Part shown: positions 45,569-54,277 of the stretch, piece after piece
Layout of the letters: each line of letters begins with the position of its first letter
How positions within the stretch are numbered: position 1 is the stretch's first letter
Source: an uncultured Clostridium sp.
GTDB lineage: Bacteria > Bacillota > Clostridia > UBA1212 > UBA1255
DNA: 64,000 bases
NCBI GenBank assembly: GCA_900543695.1
Contig: UQSG01000006.1
Span: forward strand, 1 to 64,000
Direction: 5' to 3'
The notes under the pieces: generated by a model
Seen by the model: only the letters and a program-made list of their open reading frames with translations
What the model was told of the DNA's origin: nothing
The model's database searches: none
Translations under genes and position numbers: made by a program

Positions 45569-45599
45569 ATCCCCCGAAGCTTCGGGGGATTTTATTTTT
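45569..45599 (+). terminator. Terminator of tRNA-Gln
   Basis: ATCCCCCGAAG directly followed by CTTCGGGGGAT, then TTTATTTTT. A strong intrinsic terminator 3 nt after the tRNA CCA. Confidence 0.92.
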
Positions 45600-45615
45600 G
45601 TTTCAATATTTTCTA

Positions 45616-45643
45616 TTGAATATTTAAGAATAGGTGGTATAAT
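45616..45643 (+). promoter_or_regulatory. Promoter of the RNase J gene
   Basis: TTGAAT (45616-45621), 16-nt spacer, TATAAT (45638-45643). The leader of about 100 nt is AT-rich; the GGAGG at 45735 precedes the ATG. Confidence 0.65.
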
Positions 45644-45749
45644 AAAAAAACTGGTTTTTATTGTTCGGATACGTCATACGAAGAACAGCTGTTATTCTAT
45701 TTTTTACAAAATAGTATACATAAATATTTATGTTGGAGGAATATCTGAT

Positions 45750-47474
45750 ATGGCACAATTATCAAAAAATAAAAAAAGACTCAGAATCATACCCTTAGGC
45801 GGAATTTGTGAAATCGGCAAGAACCTGACGGTTTTTGAGACGGATAACGACATGATCCTGGTCGACTGCGGCGTAGCATTTCCGGAAGACGACATGCCCG
45901 GCATCGACGCCATCATACCGGATTTTACCTATATTATGCAAAATAAAGACAAGCTTCGTGCGATTATACTGACGCACGGGCACGAGGATCATATCGGCGC
46001 TCTTCCATATTTTCTGAAGGAGCTCAACGTCCCGATTTACGGTACAAAGCTGACGCTGGCGCTTGTCGAGAAAAAGCTGGAGGATTTCAACCTCGCGGCT
46101 TCCGCGGATCTGCAGGTGGTAAAGCACAGCGAAATGATTATGAAAGGTGATTTTTGCATTGAATTTATTCGTACGAATCACAGTATTGCCGACGCATGCG
46201 CGCTGGCGATCATCACGCCGTGCGGTATTGTGATTCATACGGGAGATTTCAAGGTCGACTATACTCCGATTGACGGTGCTCCCATCGATCTGATGCGTTT
46301 CGCGGAGCTGGGCGAGAAAGGCGTTTTGCTTTTAATGGCCGACAGTACGAACGCCGAGCGCAGAGGGTTCACAATGTCGGAGCGAACCGTCGGCGCGACT
46401 TTTGACGACATTTTCTCAAGGACGAAGGGACGTCTGATCGTCGCAACCTTCTCCTCCAACATTCACAGAGTTCAGCAGATCATCGATACCGCCGCAAAGT
46501 TCAATCGGAAATGCGTAATCTGCGGCAGAAGCATGGTAAACGTCATCGATGTGGCGCTTCAGACCGGATACATGAAGCATACGGAAAACACATTGATCGA
46601 CATGGAAGAAATCGACAAATATCCGCCGGAACAGCTTGTCGTTATTACGACGGGCAGTCAGGGAGAGCCGATGTCGGCACTGACGCGCATGGCAGTAGCG
46701 ACACACCGGCAAATCGACATTGTACCGGGCGACACCGTCATCATTTCCGCGAGCCCGATTCCCGGCAACGAAAAGCCGATCAACAAGATGATCGACGAGC
46801 TGTTCAAGCGCGGCGCAAATGTCATTTACAAATCAATTGCAGAGGTTCACGTTTCCGGACATGCCTGCGAGGAAGAGCTCAAATTAATGCAGGCAATTGT
46901 AAAGCCGAAATATTTTATGCCGGTACACGGTGAATTCCGTCATCTGACGCGCCATAAAAATATCGCCGTCCGAATGGGAATGCCGGAGGAAAACGTGTTT
47001 ATTATGGATAACGGCAGGGTTCTGGAATTCAATGGAGATGAAATCAAGACGGATGAGACCGTTATTTCCGGAAACGTACTGATCGACGGGCTCAGCGTTG
47101 GAGACGTCGGCAATATCGTACTCAGAGACCGCCGCCACCTGGCGGAAGACGGTCTGATCGTCGCCGTGATGTCAATCAATTCCGCCACAGGAGAAGTGCT
47201 TGCCGGTCCAGACATCATATCCAGAGGATTTGTTTATATGCGCGAGTCAGAAGAAATGATCACACACATCAAAGAGGTAGCGATCGACGCACTCAACCGC
47301 ACGGATTCTCTTTCCACACCAAGAAAACATGATTGGGCACTGAAAAAGACAAGCATACGCGACGCGATTCATAATTATGTATATGAACAAACAAAACGAA
47401 ACCCCATGATTCTTCCGATCATTATGGAGATTGATCCAAACAATCTTCCGAAGAATTCCGATCAGGAAGCATGA
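45750..47474 (+). CDS. rnj: Ribonuclease J
   Basis: The 574-residue protein has a metallo-beta-lactamase/beta-CASP fold: IPLGGICEIGKNLTVFE, the metal motif THGHEDHIGALPYF (about 76-89), IHTGDFKVDY, TTGSQGEPMSALTRMA, HVSGHA, and MPVHGEFRHL. It is a 5'-3' exoribonuclease and endonuclease that handles mRNA decay and rRNA maturation in Bacillota. The length matches RNase J1. No second J gene is in the window. Confidence 0.95.
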   Translation: MAQLSKNKKRLRIIPLGGICEIGKNLTVFETDNDMILVDCGVAFPEDDMPGIDAIIPDFTYIMQNKDKLRAIILTHGHEDHIGALPYFLKELNVPIYGTKLTLALVEKKLEDFNLAASADLQVVKHSEMIMKGDFCIEFIRTNHSIADACALAIITPCGIVIHTGDFKVDYTPIDGAPIDLMRFAELGEKGVLLLMADSTNAERRGFTMSERTVGATFDDIFSRTKGRLIVATFSSNIHRVQQIIDTAAKFNRKCVICGRSMVNVIDVALQTGYMKHTENTLIDMEEIDKYPPEQLVVITTGSQGEPMSALTRMAVATHRQIDIVPGDTVIISASPIPGNEKPINKMIDELFKRGANVIYKSIAEVHVSGHACEEELKLMQAIVKPKYFMPVHGEFRHLTRHKNIAVRMGMPEENVFIMDNGRVLEFNGDEIKTDETVISGNVLIDGLSVGDVGNIVLRDRRHLAEDGLIVAVMSINSATGEVLAGPDIISRGFVYMRESEEMITHIKEVAIDALNRTDSLSTPRKHDWALKKTSIRDAIHNYVYEQTKRNPMILPIIMEIDPNNLPKNSDQEA

Positions 47475-47519
47475 CGGGGCATCAGACGTAATTTTTCGGC
47501 CGCGGCCGGAGATATCAGA

Positions 47520-47556
47520 AGCGGGAAAGCGATCGTGAACGCTTTCCCGCTTTTTT
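47520..47556 (+). terminator. Terminator shared by RNase J and the convergent phosphoesterase gene
   Basis: AGCGGGAAAGCG pairs with CGCTTTCCCGCT, followed by TTTTTT. A very strong stem; the other strand also has A/T flanks. Confidence 0.92.
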
Positions 47557-47589
47557 ATCAAACAGAATTCCGGCGTTTACAAAACAGAC

Positions 47590-48606
47590 TTACTTCCTCT
47601 TGAGCGTAATAACGGAAACAGAAGGCGGATTACAGAAGCGGAAGCCTGGAAATCCGGATGCGCCAAGCCCCGTTGAAATATAATTATATCTCCCCTGCCC
47701 GTCCGAATGAAGTCCGGCTGAATCCTCCTCCTGCGGAAAGAGTCCTTTTCCTTCAACATAAACAGCACCCAGCAGCGGAAGCCGAACCTGTCCTCCGTGC
47801 GTGTGACCGGAAATCGACAGATCATAATCCACCTCTGTCAGCCGCTGCGCATTTACTTCTTTCAGCCTTGCATTCACGTCATAATCAATTGGCTTATGCG
47901 TTACGCAGATGCTGAAATGCTTATCCACATCAAAATTGAGCGCATCAAACTGCTCTTCTTTATAATCGATTCCCGTAAAATAAATTGCTTCCCCGTTTTT
48001 TTCAATCATTTGAATAGGGTACACAAACTTTGCGCCCAAGTCTTCCAGCTGTTCCATCAGCTTTGTCTTCTCCCTCGGTTCAATACACATATTCCAATTT
48101 TCGTCAAGCTGATCAACATTTTCCGGAACATAGTCGGCCTCACCCAAAATATACAGGATCGGTACGTCTCGTTTTTCAATATCCGTAAGCAGATCAACGA
48201 TATCCCAATAATCGCCGGAGTCCGCATCCGTCATATAGTCCCCCGTCAGGAGAATCATATCGTATTCCAGGCTGTCGATCAGACTGACGAGATTTTTATT
48301 CTCCGTACCGAATTTTCTTCCATGCAGATCGCTGATCTGAAGAATGCGGTATCCGTCAAACGAGGCGGGAATCTGAGCATGCGTCACCGTTACATAGTCC
48401 ACTATAATGCGGCCGTTATCGTACAGCGTATATACGATCAGAGCCAGGAGCAGCACAAAGGAGACCGGTATCATCAGCCATTTATAGCTTTTCTTTTTAT
48501 CCGGCACCATTTTAAAACGATTTTTTTCTTCTTTTTTCATGCGGCGTTTCGCCCTGTGTTCCCGATATCTTTCAGCAAGCGATCTGCCACTCTTCTTTGC
48601 AAACAT
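47590..48606 (-). CDS. Membrane-anchored metallophosphoesterase with an altered active-site motif
   Basis: The 338-residue protein has a basic N-terminus, one membrane helix at about 43-62 and a calcineurin-like domain facing outward (YkuE/YaeI type): ISDLHGRKFG, LLTGDYMTDAD, CVTHKPIDYD, ISGHTHGGQVRLP. In place of the usual GNHD/E block it reads YILGEADYVPEN (near 153), so the catalytic His-Asp pair is missing. The other metal ligands are kept. It may have weak or changed activity. It precedes nothing in operon and follows coaX by 42 nt. Confidence 0.85.
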   Translation of the reverse strand: MFAKKSGRSLAERYREHRAKRRMKKEEKNRFKMVPDKKKSYKWLMIPVSFVLLLALIVYTLYDNGRIIVDYVTVTHAQIPASFDGYRILQISDLHGRKFGTENKNLVSLIDSLEYDMILLTGDYMTDADSGDYWDIVDLLTDIEKRDVPILYILGEADYVPENVDQLDENWNMCIEPREKTKLMEQLEDLGAKFVYPIQMIEKNGEAIYFTGIDYKEEQFDALNFDVDKHFSICVTHKPIDYDVNARLKEVNAQRLTEVDYDLSISGHTHGGQVRLPLLGAVYVEGKGLFPQEEDSAGLHSDGQGRYNYISTGLGASGFPGFRFCNPPSVSVITLKRK

Positions 48607-48648
48607 GCGCCGTTCCTCGTGTTGCTCAAATCAAACTCAATATTACAT

Positions 48649-49416
48649 TCATGATATATTTTTTTGGTATAAAATATATAAGCCCTCCAGAAGAAGATTC
48701 GGGTTATATACAATCTGATGCTTTGTGTACTGCGATATCACCTCTGCCAAGCCTCCCGTCGCTACGACAAAGCATTCCGTTCCCAGTTCTTCGTTAAATC
48801 GGTCGATCATACCGTCCAGCATACTCGCATTGCCGAAAACAACGCCCGACTTCATGCAGTCGATTGTATTCGATCCAACTGTGCGCTTCGGTGCTTCAAT
48901 GCTGACCTGCTGAAGCTGCGCAGCCTTTGCGGTCAAAGCGTTCAGAGAGGTTTTGACACCCGGTAAAATCGCTCCGCCGAGAATCGTATTTTTCTCTGAA
49001 ATTACAGTAAGGGTTGTCGCGGTTCCCATGTCTGCAACGATAATTGGCTTGGGATACAGCGCTGCAGCCGCAACGCTGTCTACAAGCAGATCGCTGCCGA
49101 GCTGCGCCGGATTGTCAATCCCAATATTGATTCCCGTTTTCATGCCGGGGCCTACGATCAGAGGCTTCCTGTCCGTCAGCAGACGCACCGCGGTAGCAAG
49201 CGGCTCCGTGATCAGCGGCACGACAGAAGATATGATGGCTCCATCGATGGAATGAATGTTAATATCATGAATGGAAAGAACGGCCTCCAGCAGGACGGCG
49301 GTCTCGTCCGCCGTCCTATTCTGGTCCGAAGCAAGTCTGGAAATGAATCGCAGCCTGTCTCTGTCGTATACGCCTACGACAATATTTGTATTTCCTACGT
49401 CAACCGTTAATACCAT
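48649..49416 (-). CDS. coaX: Type III pantothenate kinase
   Basis: The 255-residue protein is the CoaX type, with MVLTVDVGNTNIVVGVYD (phosphate loop), a GSDLLVDSVAAAAL block, VADMGTATTLTV and GAILPGVKTSLNAL. It phosphorylates pantothenate, the first step of coenzyme A synthesis, and is not inhibited by CoA. CTGGAGG precedes the ATG. The ECF S-component gene lies 26 nt upstream. Confidence 0.95.
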   Translation of the reverse strand: MVLTVDVGNTNIVVGVYDRDRLRFISRLASDQNRTADETAVLLEAVLSIHDINIHSIDGAIISSVVPLITEPLATAVRLLTDRKPLIVGPGMKTGINIGIDNPAQLGSDLLVDSVAAAALYPKPIIVADMGTATTLTVISEKNTILGGAILPGVKTSLNALTAKAAQLQQVSIEAPKRTVGSNTIDCMKSGVVFGNASMLDGMIDRFNEELGTECFVVATGGLAEVISQYTKHQIVYNPNLLLEGLYILYQKNIS

Positions 49417-49442
49417 GTCTATCCTCCAGGAAATGTCCGTCC

Positions 49443-50018
49443 TTATCGTTTTCCGGAGCGCGCCATTTTCAGGACGCTCACAACCGCCGGTGCAAAAACA
49501 ATATTGACCGCCAGTTCGATCAGGAAATTAATGCCGATCATTACGACGAACGTATAATAAAATATATTCGTGCCTCCGGCCAATTCCGAAAGCGTGTCTT
49601 TAAAAATCAACAGCAGCGCCGCACAGAAAATACCCGTATTTACAAGCGGACACGCAATCGCAGAAACATATGCACCGAGATAGTGATTTTTCTTGGAAAG
49701 AGATTTGTAAAGGACACCGGAAACGAAACCTGCCGCAATACCCTTCAGCATACAAACGATCGCCGTCGCTACCGGATTCGCGATCCAAAGGACGTTGCCG
49801 ACCGTAATACAATCAATAATCACTACGATTCCAAACACTCCGCCGAGAAACGCACCGCCCGCAGGGCCGTAAAGAGCGGCTCCTACGATAATCGGAACAA
49901 GCACGAGTGAAATCGAAAAATTTCCGATTCTGATGTAATTCCCTATGATCTGCAGCACTACAACAATTGCTGCGAACAGGGCCATGCCCACCATGGTCTG
50001 TACTTTTCTTTTATTCAT
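49443..50018 (-). CDS. panT: ECF transporter S component, probably for pantothenate
   Basis: The 191-residue protein has about six membrane helices and the S-component pattern (MALFAAIVVVLQIIGNYIRI, then GPAGGAFLGGVFGIVV). S components bind a vitamin and use a shared EcfA/A'/T module, not found here. The operon with coaX points to pantothenate (PanT). The start at 50018 fits AGGAGG 9 nt upstream; a TTG three codons earlier is too close. Confidence 0.8.
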   Translation of the reverse strand: MNKRKVQTMVGMALFAAIVVVLQIIGNYIRIGNFSISLVLVPIIVGAALYGPAGGAFLGGVFGIVVIIDCITVGNVLWIANPVATAIVCMLKGIAAGFVSGVLYKSLSKKNHYLGAYVSAIACPLVNTGIFCAALLLIFKDTLSELAGGTNIFYYTFVVMIGINFLIELAVNIVFAPAVVSVLKMARSGKR

Positions 50019-50212
50019 TTGATACAACCTCCTGCTGCTGTTCTGTATCAGATACAGCGCAAATTACAGTATAAAAACTGCATTCTTATATTACCACGCT
50101 TTCAGGATTGTTTCAATCCCATTTTAGATGAGGCAGCACGCATAAGAAGCGATCCTTACGTTAATATGCCCGCAAATCGTCAGGTCAATTCCCAAAGGCA
50201 CTTTATTCCGAT

Positions 50213-50241
50213 TTGCATAAACGTCCGCTTGATAGTATAAT
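50213..50241 (+). promoter_or_regulatory. Promoter of the GT2 glycosyltransferase gene
   Basis: TTGCAT (50213-50218), 17-nt spacer, TATAAT (50236-50241), about 55 nt before the ATG. The rest of the 278-nt gap from 50019 holds nothing that I can name. Confidence 0.65.
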
Positions 50242-50296
50242 ACTGCCCGTGATATAAAATTTTTATCATGAAACAGGATAAAGGACGGATTTTAGA

Positions 50297-51307
50297 ATGG
50301 GAAAGAAGCTGATTTCGGTCATCGTGCCATGCTATTGCGAGGAAGAAGCAATCCCGCATTACTGGGAGGAGACCGCCAAGGTCGCCGACAGCATGACGGA
50401 GGTCGATTTCGAATTTTTATTTATAGACGACGGCTCCAAGGATCATACGGTCAGTATATTGCGGCGTCTTGCAAAAAGCGACAAACGTGTCCGATACGTT
50501 TCCTTTTCCAGAAATTTCGGCAAAGAAGCCGCCATGTACGCAGGTTTAAAAAATGCAAAGGGAGACTATGTTGCGATAATGGATGTTGATCTGCAGGATC
50601 CGCCGTCGCTCCTTCCCGATATGCTCCATGCAATCGAAAAAGAAGGGTATGACTGCGCTGCTACGCGAAGAGTGACGCGAAAGGGCGAACCGCCGATCCG
50701 TTCTTTTTTTGCGCGGATGTTTTACAGGGTCATGCGAAAAATCAGCAAAACGGAGGTTGTAGACGGAGCGCGCGATTACCGGCTGATGAAACGCAAAATG
50801 GTGAACGCGATTCTGGATGTCGGAGAATACAATCGTTTTTCAAAAGGAATATTCGGCTGGGTGGGCTTTCGTACGAAATGGCTGGAGTACGAAAATATTG
50901 AGCGCGCCCACGGAGAAACAAAATGGAGCTTTTGGAAGCTTCTCGCGTATTCTATTGACGGGATCGTAGCGTTTTCCACTATGCCGCTTTTCGTTTCCTC
51001 CATAATCGGGATTTTGTTTTGTGCAATTTCTTTTATCGCCATCCTTGTAATCATCGTGCGTCAGCTGATCTGGGGCGGCTCCGCTTACGGCTGGCCCTCT
51101 ATGGTTTGCATCATACTGATGCTCAGCGGGATCCAACTGTTCGCAATTGGAATTCTCGGACAATATCTGGCAAAAACATATCTCGAAGTAAAAAAAAGAC
51201 CGATTTATATTGTAAACGAAACGGAATCGGACAACCCTGAGACGAGTCTGGAGAAATCCTGCGGGGGCTCAGCCGAAAACGACACCGGCACGCCGGAGGC
51301 AGGATGA
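50297..51307 (+). CDS. GT2 family glycosyltransferase (GtrB/dolichol-phosphate-mannose-synthase-like)
   Basis: The 336-residue protein has a cytoplasmic GT-A domain: ISVIVPCYCEEEAIPHYWE, FLFIDDGSKDHT, SFSRNFGKEAAMYAGLK, MDVDLQDPP and HGETKWSFWKL. Two C-terminal membrane helices (about 232-300) follow. Members transfer a sugar from a nucleotide donor to undecaprenyl phosphate for wall or surface glycans. A hydrophilic tail of about 35 residues runs past the family end and overlaps the rluD-like gene tail to tail. Confidence 0.92.
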   Translation: MGKKLISVIVPCYCEEEAIPHYWEETAKVADSMTEVDFEFLFIDDGSKDHTVSILRRLAKSDKRVRYVSFSRNFGKEAAMYAGLKNAKGDYVAIMDVDLQDPPSLLPDMLHAIEKEGYDCAATRRVTRKGEPPIRSFFARMFYRVMRKISKTEVVDGARDYRLMKRKMVNAILDVGEYNRFSKGIFGWVGFRTKWLEYENIERAHGETKWSFWKLLAYSIDGIVAFSTMPLFVSSIIGILFCAISFIAILVIIVRQLIWGGSAYGWPSMVCIILMLSGIQLFAIGILGQYLAKTYLEVKKRPIYIVNETESDNPETSLEKSCGGSAENDTGTPEAG

Positions 51308-52167
51308 ATAAAAGAAAGCGTTCTTGCATGCAGCGCCTGACCGGACATGCCATGCGTCTCCTTTGTTCCGTAGAGCGGATCCCCTACTAGGGGATGTCCG
51401 ATATAAGCCAGATGGACGCGGATTTGATGCGTCCTCCCTGTTTCCAGGCGGCATGCTACCAGCGTATGCCCTTTCAGACGCTCTAAAACAGAAAAATGTG
51501 TAACAGCTTCTCTGCCGGCTTCCCTACGAACCGCCATCTTTTTCCGATCCGATGGGCAGCGGCCGATTGCAAGGTCGATCGTTCCGGAATCTTCGCGCAG
51601 CACGCCTTCTGCGATGGCTATGTATTCTCTTCTGATCCCGTGGTTTTTTAACTGTTCCGCCAGAGATAGATGTGCCGCGTTATTTTTTGCCACGACGAGA
51701 AGCCCCGTCGTATCTTTATCAATTCTATGTACGATCCCCGGGCGGATAACGCCGTTCACATCCGATAAATCTCTGCAGTGATATAAAAGCGCGTTGACCA
51801 GCGTCCCGCTGTAATTTCCCGGCGCAGGGTGTACGACCATTCCCCTTGCCTTATTGATCACCAGCAGATCCCGGTCCTCATACACGATATCAAGCGGCAG
51901 GTTTTCCGGCAGGACATCCAGCTGCTCCGGCGGCGGCAGCACGAAGCGGATTTCATCGCCGGCTTTCACTTTATAATTGGTGCGGTAACATTTTCCGTTC
52001 ACCGTAATGTGTCCGGCCTCAATCAGCTTCTGCGCATAATTTCTGCTTGTGATTCCGGACGCAGGGATGGAATGGCAAAATACATCCAGACGTATGCCCG
52101 CAGCTTCCGGCCCCGCCGTTACCGTAAAAGCTTCCTCCTGCCACTCTGCTTCGCCGCACATCGTCAT
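51205..52167 (-). CDS. rluD: RluA/RluD family 23S rRNA pseudouridine synthase
   Basis: The 320-residue protein has an N-terminal S4 RNA-binding domain (RNYAQKLIEAGHITVNGK) and a catalytic domain with GIVHRIDKDTTGLLVVAKN (catalytic Asp) and ETGRTHQIRVHLAYIGHPLV. It isomerises uridines in rRNA. The start overlaps the lspA stop by 4 nt; the lspA-rluD order is conserved in Bacillota. The symbol follows the context and is not certain at the level of target site. Confidence 0.9.
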   Translation of the reverse strand: MTMCGEAEWQEEAFTVTAGPEAAGIRLDVFCHSIPASGITSRNYAQKLIEAGHITVNGKCYRTNYKVKAGDEIRFVLPPPEQLDVLPENLPLDIVYEDRDLLVINKARGMVVHPAPGNYSGTLVNALLYHCRDLSDVNGVIRPGIVHRIDKDTTGLLVVAKNNAAHLSLAEQLKNHGIRREYIAIAEGVLREDSGTIDLAIGRCPSDRKKMAVRREAGREAVTHFSVLERLKGHTLVACRLETGRTHQIRVHLAYIGHPLVGDPLYGTKETHGMSGQALHARTLSFIHPASGVPVSFSAEPPQDFSRLVSGLSDSVSFTI

Positions 52168-52709
52168 TCTTTAAAAATCCGGTGCGCGGCAGTCCCTTCC
52201 CGGAAGAGCGGCGTCCCTTTTCGGTGAAGAAAAATGATATAAAACGCCAATACGATGCATCCGATTGTGATACACATATCCGCAACGTTAAAATTCGGAA
52301 AATCATATCCGAAAAAGCGAAACGCCAGGAAATCTGTCACGTATCCCAGGCGGAGCCGTTCCGTCAGATTTCCGCACGCGCCGCCCAATATGGCGGCAAA
52401 ACAAAACATGACCGTTTTATTGACTGTAGAAGCATAAATCAAATAAAAAATCAAAACTGAGCAAATCATGGTAACAATCGTAAGAATTTCCGTTTTCGAG
52501 GAAAAAATTCCCCACGCCGCTCCCGTGTTGCGGATATGCGTAATGCTGAAAAAATTTTTGATTACGGCAATCTCGCTGCCGTACAGCACTTTTTCAATAA
52601 TAATCTGCTTAACGAGCAGATCAGCCGCCCAAAAAAAAGCGGAAGCCACGATCCCGATGATAAAAAGCACCGCATCCTTTTTGCCCAGGTTATTTTTAAA
52701 ACGTTTCAT
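52164..52709 (-). CDS. lspA: Lipoprotein signal peptidase (signal peptidase II)
   Basis: The 181-residue protein has four membrane helices. The catalytic aspartates are in LGYVTDFLAF and FNVADM. The family block GNLIDR reads GNLTERLRLG, with Glu in place of the conserved Asp. It cuts lipoprotein signal peptides before the lipidated Cys. I prefer the start at 52709 (GAGGGGAG site); an ATG at 52724 overlapping the upstream stop is the alternative. Confidence 0.9.
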   Translation of the reverse strand: MKRFKNNLGKKDAVLFIIGIVASAFFWAADLLVKQIIIEKVLYGSEIAVIKNFFSITHIRNTGAAWGIFSSKTEILTIVTMICSVLIFYLIYASTVNKTVMFCFAAILGGACGNLTERLRLGYVTDFLAFRFFGYDFPNFNVADMCITIGCIVLAFYIIFLHRKGTPLFREGTAAHRIFKE

Positions 52710-52720
52710 ACCGTCTCCCC

Positions 52721-54277
52721 TCATTCCGTTTCCACATACCAGGAATCAAAGGATTCCAGCGTATTCCAAAAAGTAAAATTGAAAGCATCTGCGCCCTTGA
52801 CCGTATCCTTCAGAAGCACGGATGCATTTCGGGAATACAGGCCGATCAAAGGAAGCGTTTCTTCCGCGCGCTGCGCAATTTTATCAAGCTGTGCCTCCGC
52901 ATACAGCGCAAAGGAGGCAAAATCTGTAACGCCGCTTACCGACGCATCGCGATACGCCGTGCGCAGGGAGCGCAGAAGGCTGTCCATTGAAGCGTCTGAA
53001 TATTTATTATAATTCAAACTGCCGTCGCTTGCAAACAATTCATACAAATCCGGCCACAAGCCGATCTGGAGGTTCAGAAGTGCAAAGTCATAATTCCCTG
53101 CGGCTACGGCGGCGCCATACTCCTCCGTTTTATAAGCTGTCACCGTGCATGTAATCTCCAGGTCCTCCAGCTGGGAACGAAGAACCGAAGAAAGACGCAA
53201 AAGATCTTTGTCCGCCTCGTTCACAATCAGCGTTACGGCGGACGGCTTGCTGCCGGCAGTCTCTTCAGGAAACGAATCTCCATGCTTGCGATAGTATGTT
53301 CCTTCCGCAATCGGAAGCAATTTGGCAGTGCCTCCTCCGCTGACGACCGCATTGATCAAAAGTCTCCGGTCCAGCACAGAGCTGATATACTGCCGTACCG
53401 CCAAATCCGTGTTCGCCGACGGCAGAAGACAGGAAAGGAGACCGTCGGTATATTGGCAAACAGAATAACCCGCGCGCTTTGCATATCGGATCACATTGTC
53501 ATCAAAGCACAGCATTACATCAGCATCCCCCTCATAAAGCGCGGCGGCGCTTTCGTAATTCCGAATTTCCAGCGAGGCAATCCGTGGAAAGGCTCCGTAA
53601 TATTCCTGATTCACCTGGAACAGAAACGAGCCTGCCTCATTTGTACCGGCATACCGATACCGTCCCGTCCCGTTTGGCTGAGTAAAATTACCAAGGTCTT
53701 CGCTTTTGACAACCGGAAAGATCAATTTGCACGGAAAAAATGCATCGGGCGCCGCCAGGATGATCTCAAGCTCAAATTGAGAAAGAATGTTGAAGTCGGA
53801 AATTCCTTCGGCGCAATCCGCATATGCGCCCCCGTGTCCGGCAATCCACTCCAATGTATTCTTCACGTCGTACACGGTACACACAGAGCCGTCGTGGTAG
53901 GTCACGTCTTCCCGGATCGTAATTTTCCAAGTTACTCCGCCGTCCGTCGTACTCCAATCGCGTGCAAGCTGCGGAGTGGGCGCGCCGTCTTTCCCCGGTA
54001 CGGCAAGCGATTCGTAGACAAGCGTCAAATATCTTCGCAGCGCCTCGTTTTCTGTCATCAGCGGATTCAGCGTATCATACTCATAAATTCCAAGAACAAG
54101 ATTTCCGGATATGCTTTCTGCCCCGTTTCCATCCGTCGGGGCCGGAGAAGCTTCTGGAATATTCAGTGTCGGGAGCGGCCGTTCTTCCTGAAGGTAAGGA
54201 TTTTCGCAGGAAGAAAGCAAAAACGAAAGCAAAACGGCAACAAAGCAAATGGAAAAACAGAACCGTCTGCTTCTCAT
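52721..54277 (-). CDS. Family 5 (oligopeptide-type) extracellular substrate-binding lipoprotein, orphan
   Basis: The 518-residue protein has a lipoprotein signal with lipobox FLLSSC and the SBP_bac_5 fold (YDTLNPLMTENEALRRYLTL, LARDWSTTDGGVTWKITIRE, VTYHDGSVCTVYDVKNTLEW, QPNGTGRYRY). Such proteins deliver peptides or nickel to Opp/Nik-type ABC permeases. None is encoded nearby. It is translationally coupled to pgeF (ATGA overlap) and followed directly by lspA, the enzyme that matures lipoproteins. Confidence 0.85.
   Translation of the reverse strand: MRSRRFCFSICFVAVLLSFLLSSCENPYLQEERPLPTLNIPEASPAPTDGNGAESISGNLVLGIYEYDTLNPLMTENEALRRYLTLVYESLAVPGKDGAPTPQLARDWSTTDGGVTWKITIREDVTYHDGSVCTVYDVKNTLEWIAGHGGAYADCAEGISDFNILSQFELEIILAAPDAFFPCKLIFPVVKSEDLGNFTQPNGTGRYRYAGTNEAGSFLFQVNQEYYGAFPRIASLEIRNYESAAALYEGDADVMLCFDDNVIRYAKRAGYSVCQYTDGLLSCLLPSANTDLAVRQYISSVLDRRLLINAVVSGGGTAKLLPIAEGTYYRKHGDSFPEETAGSKPSAVTLIVNEADKDLLRLSSVLRSQLEDLEITCTVTAYKTEEYGAAVAAGNYDFALLNLQIGLWPDLYELFASDGSLNYNKYSDASMDSLLRSLRTAYRDASVSGVTDFASFALYAEAQLDKIAQRAEETLPLIGLYSRNASVLLKDTVKGADAFNFTFWNTLESFDSWYVETE

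Noticed and set aside
50102..50140. Sequence GTTTCAATCCCATTTTAGAT resembling a CRISPR repeat start
   Set aside because: It occurs once, with no second copy or spacer pattern and no cas genes.
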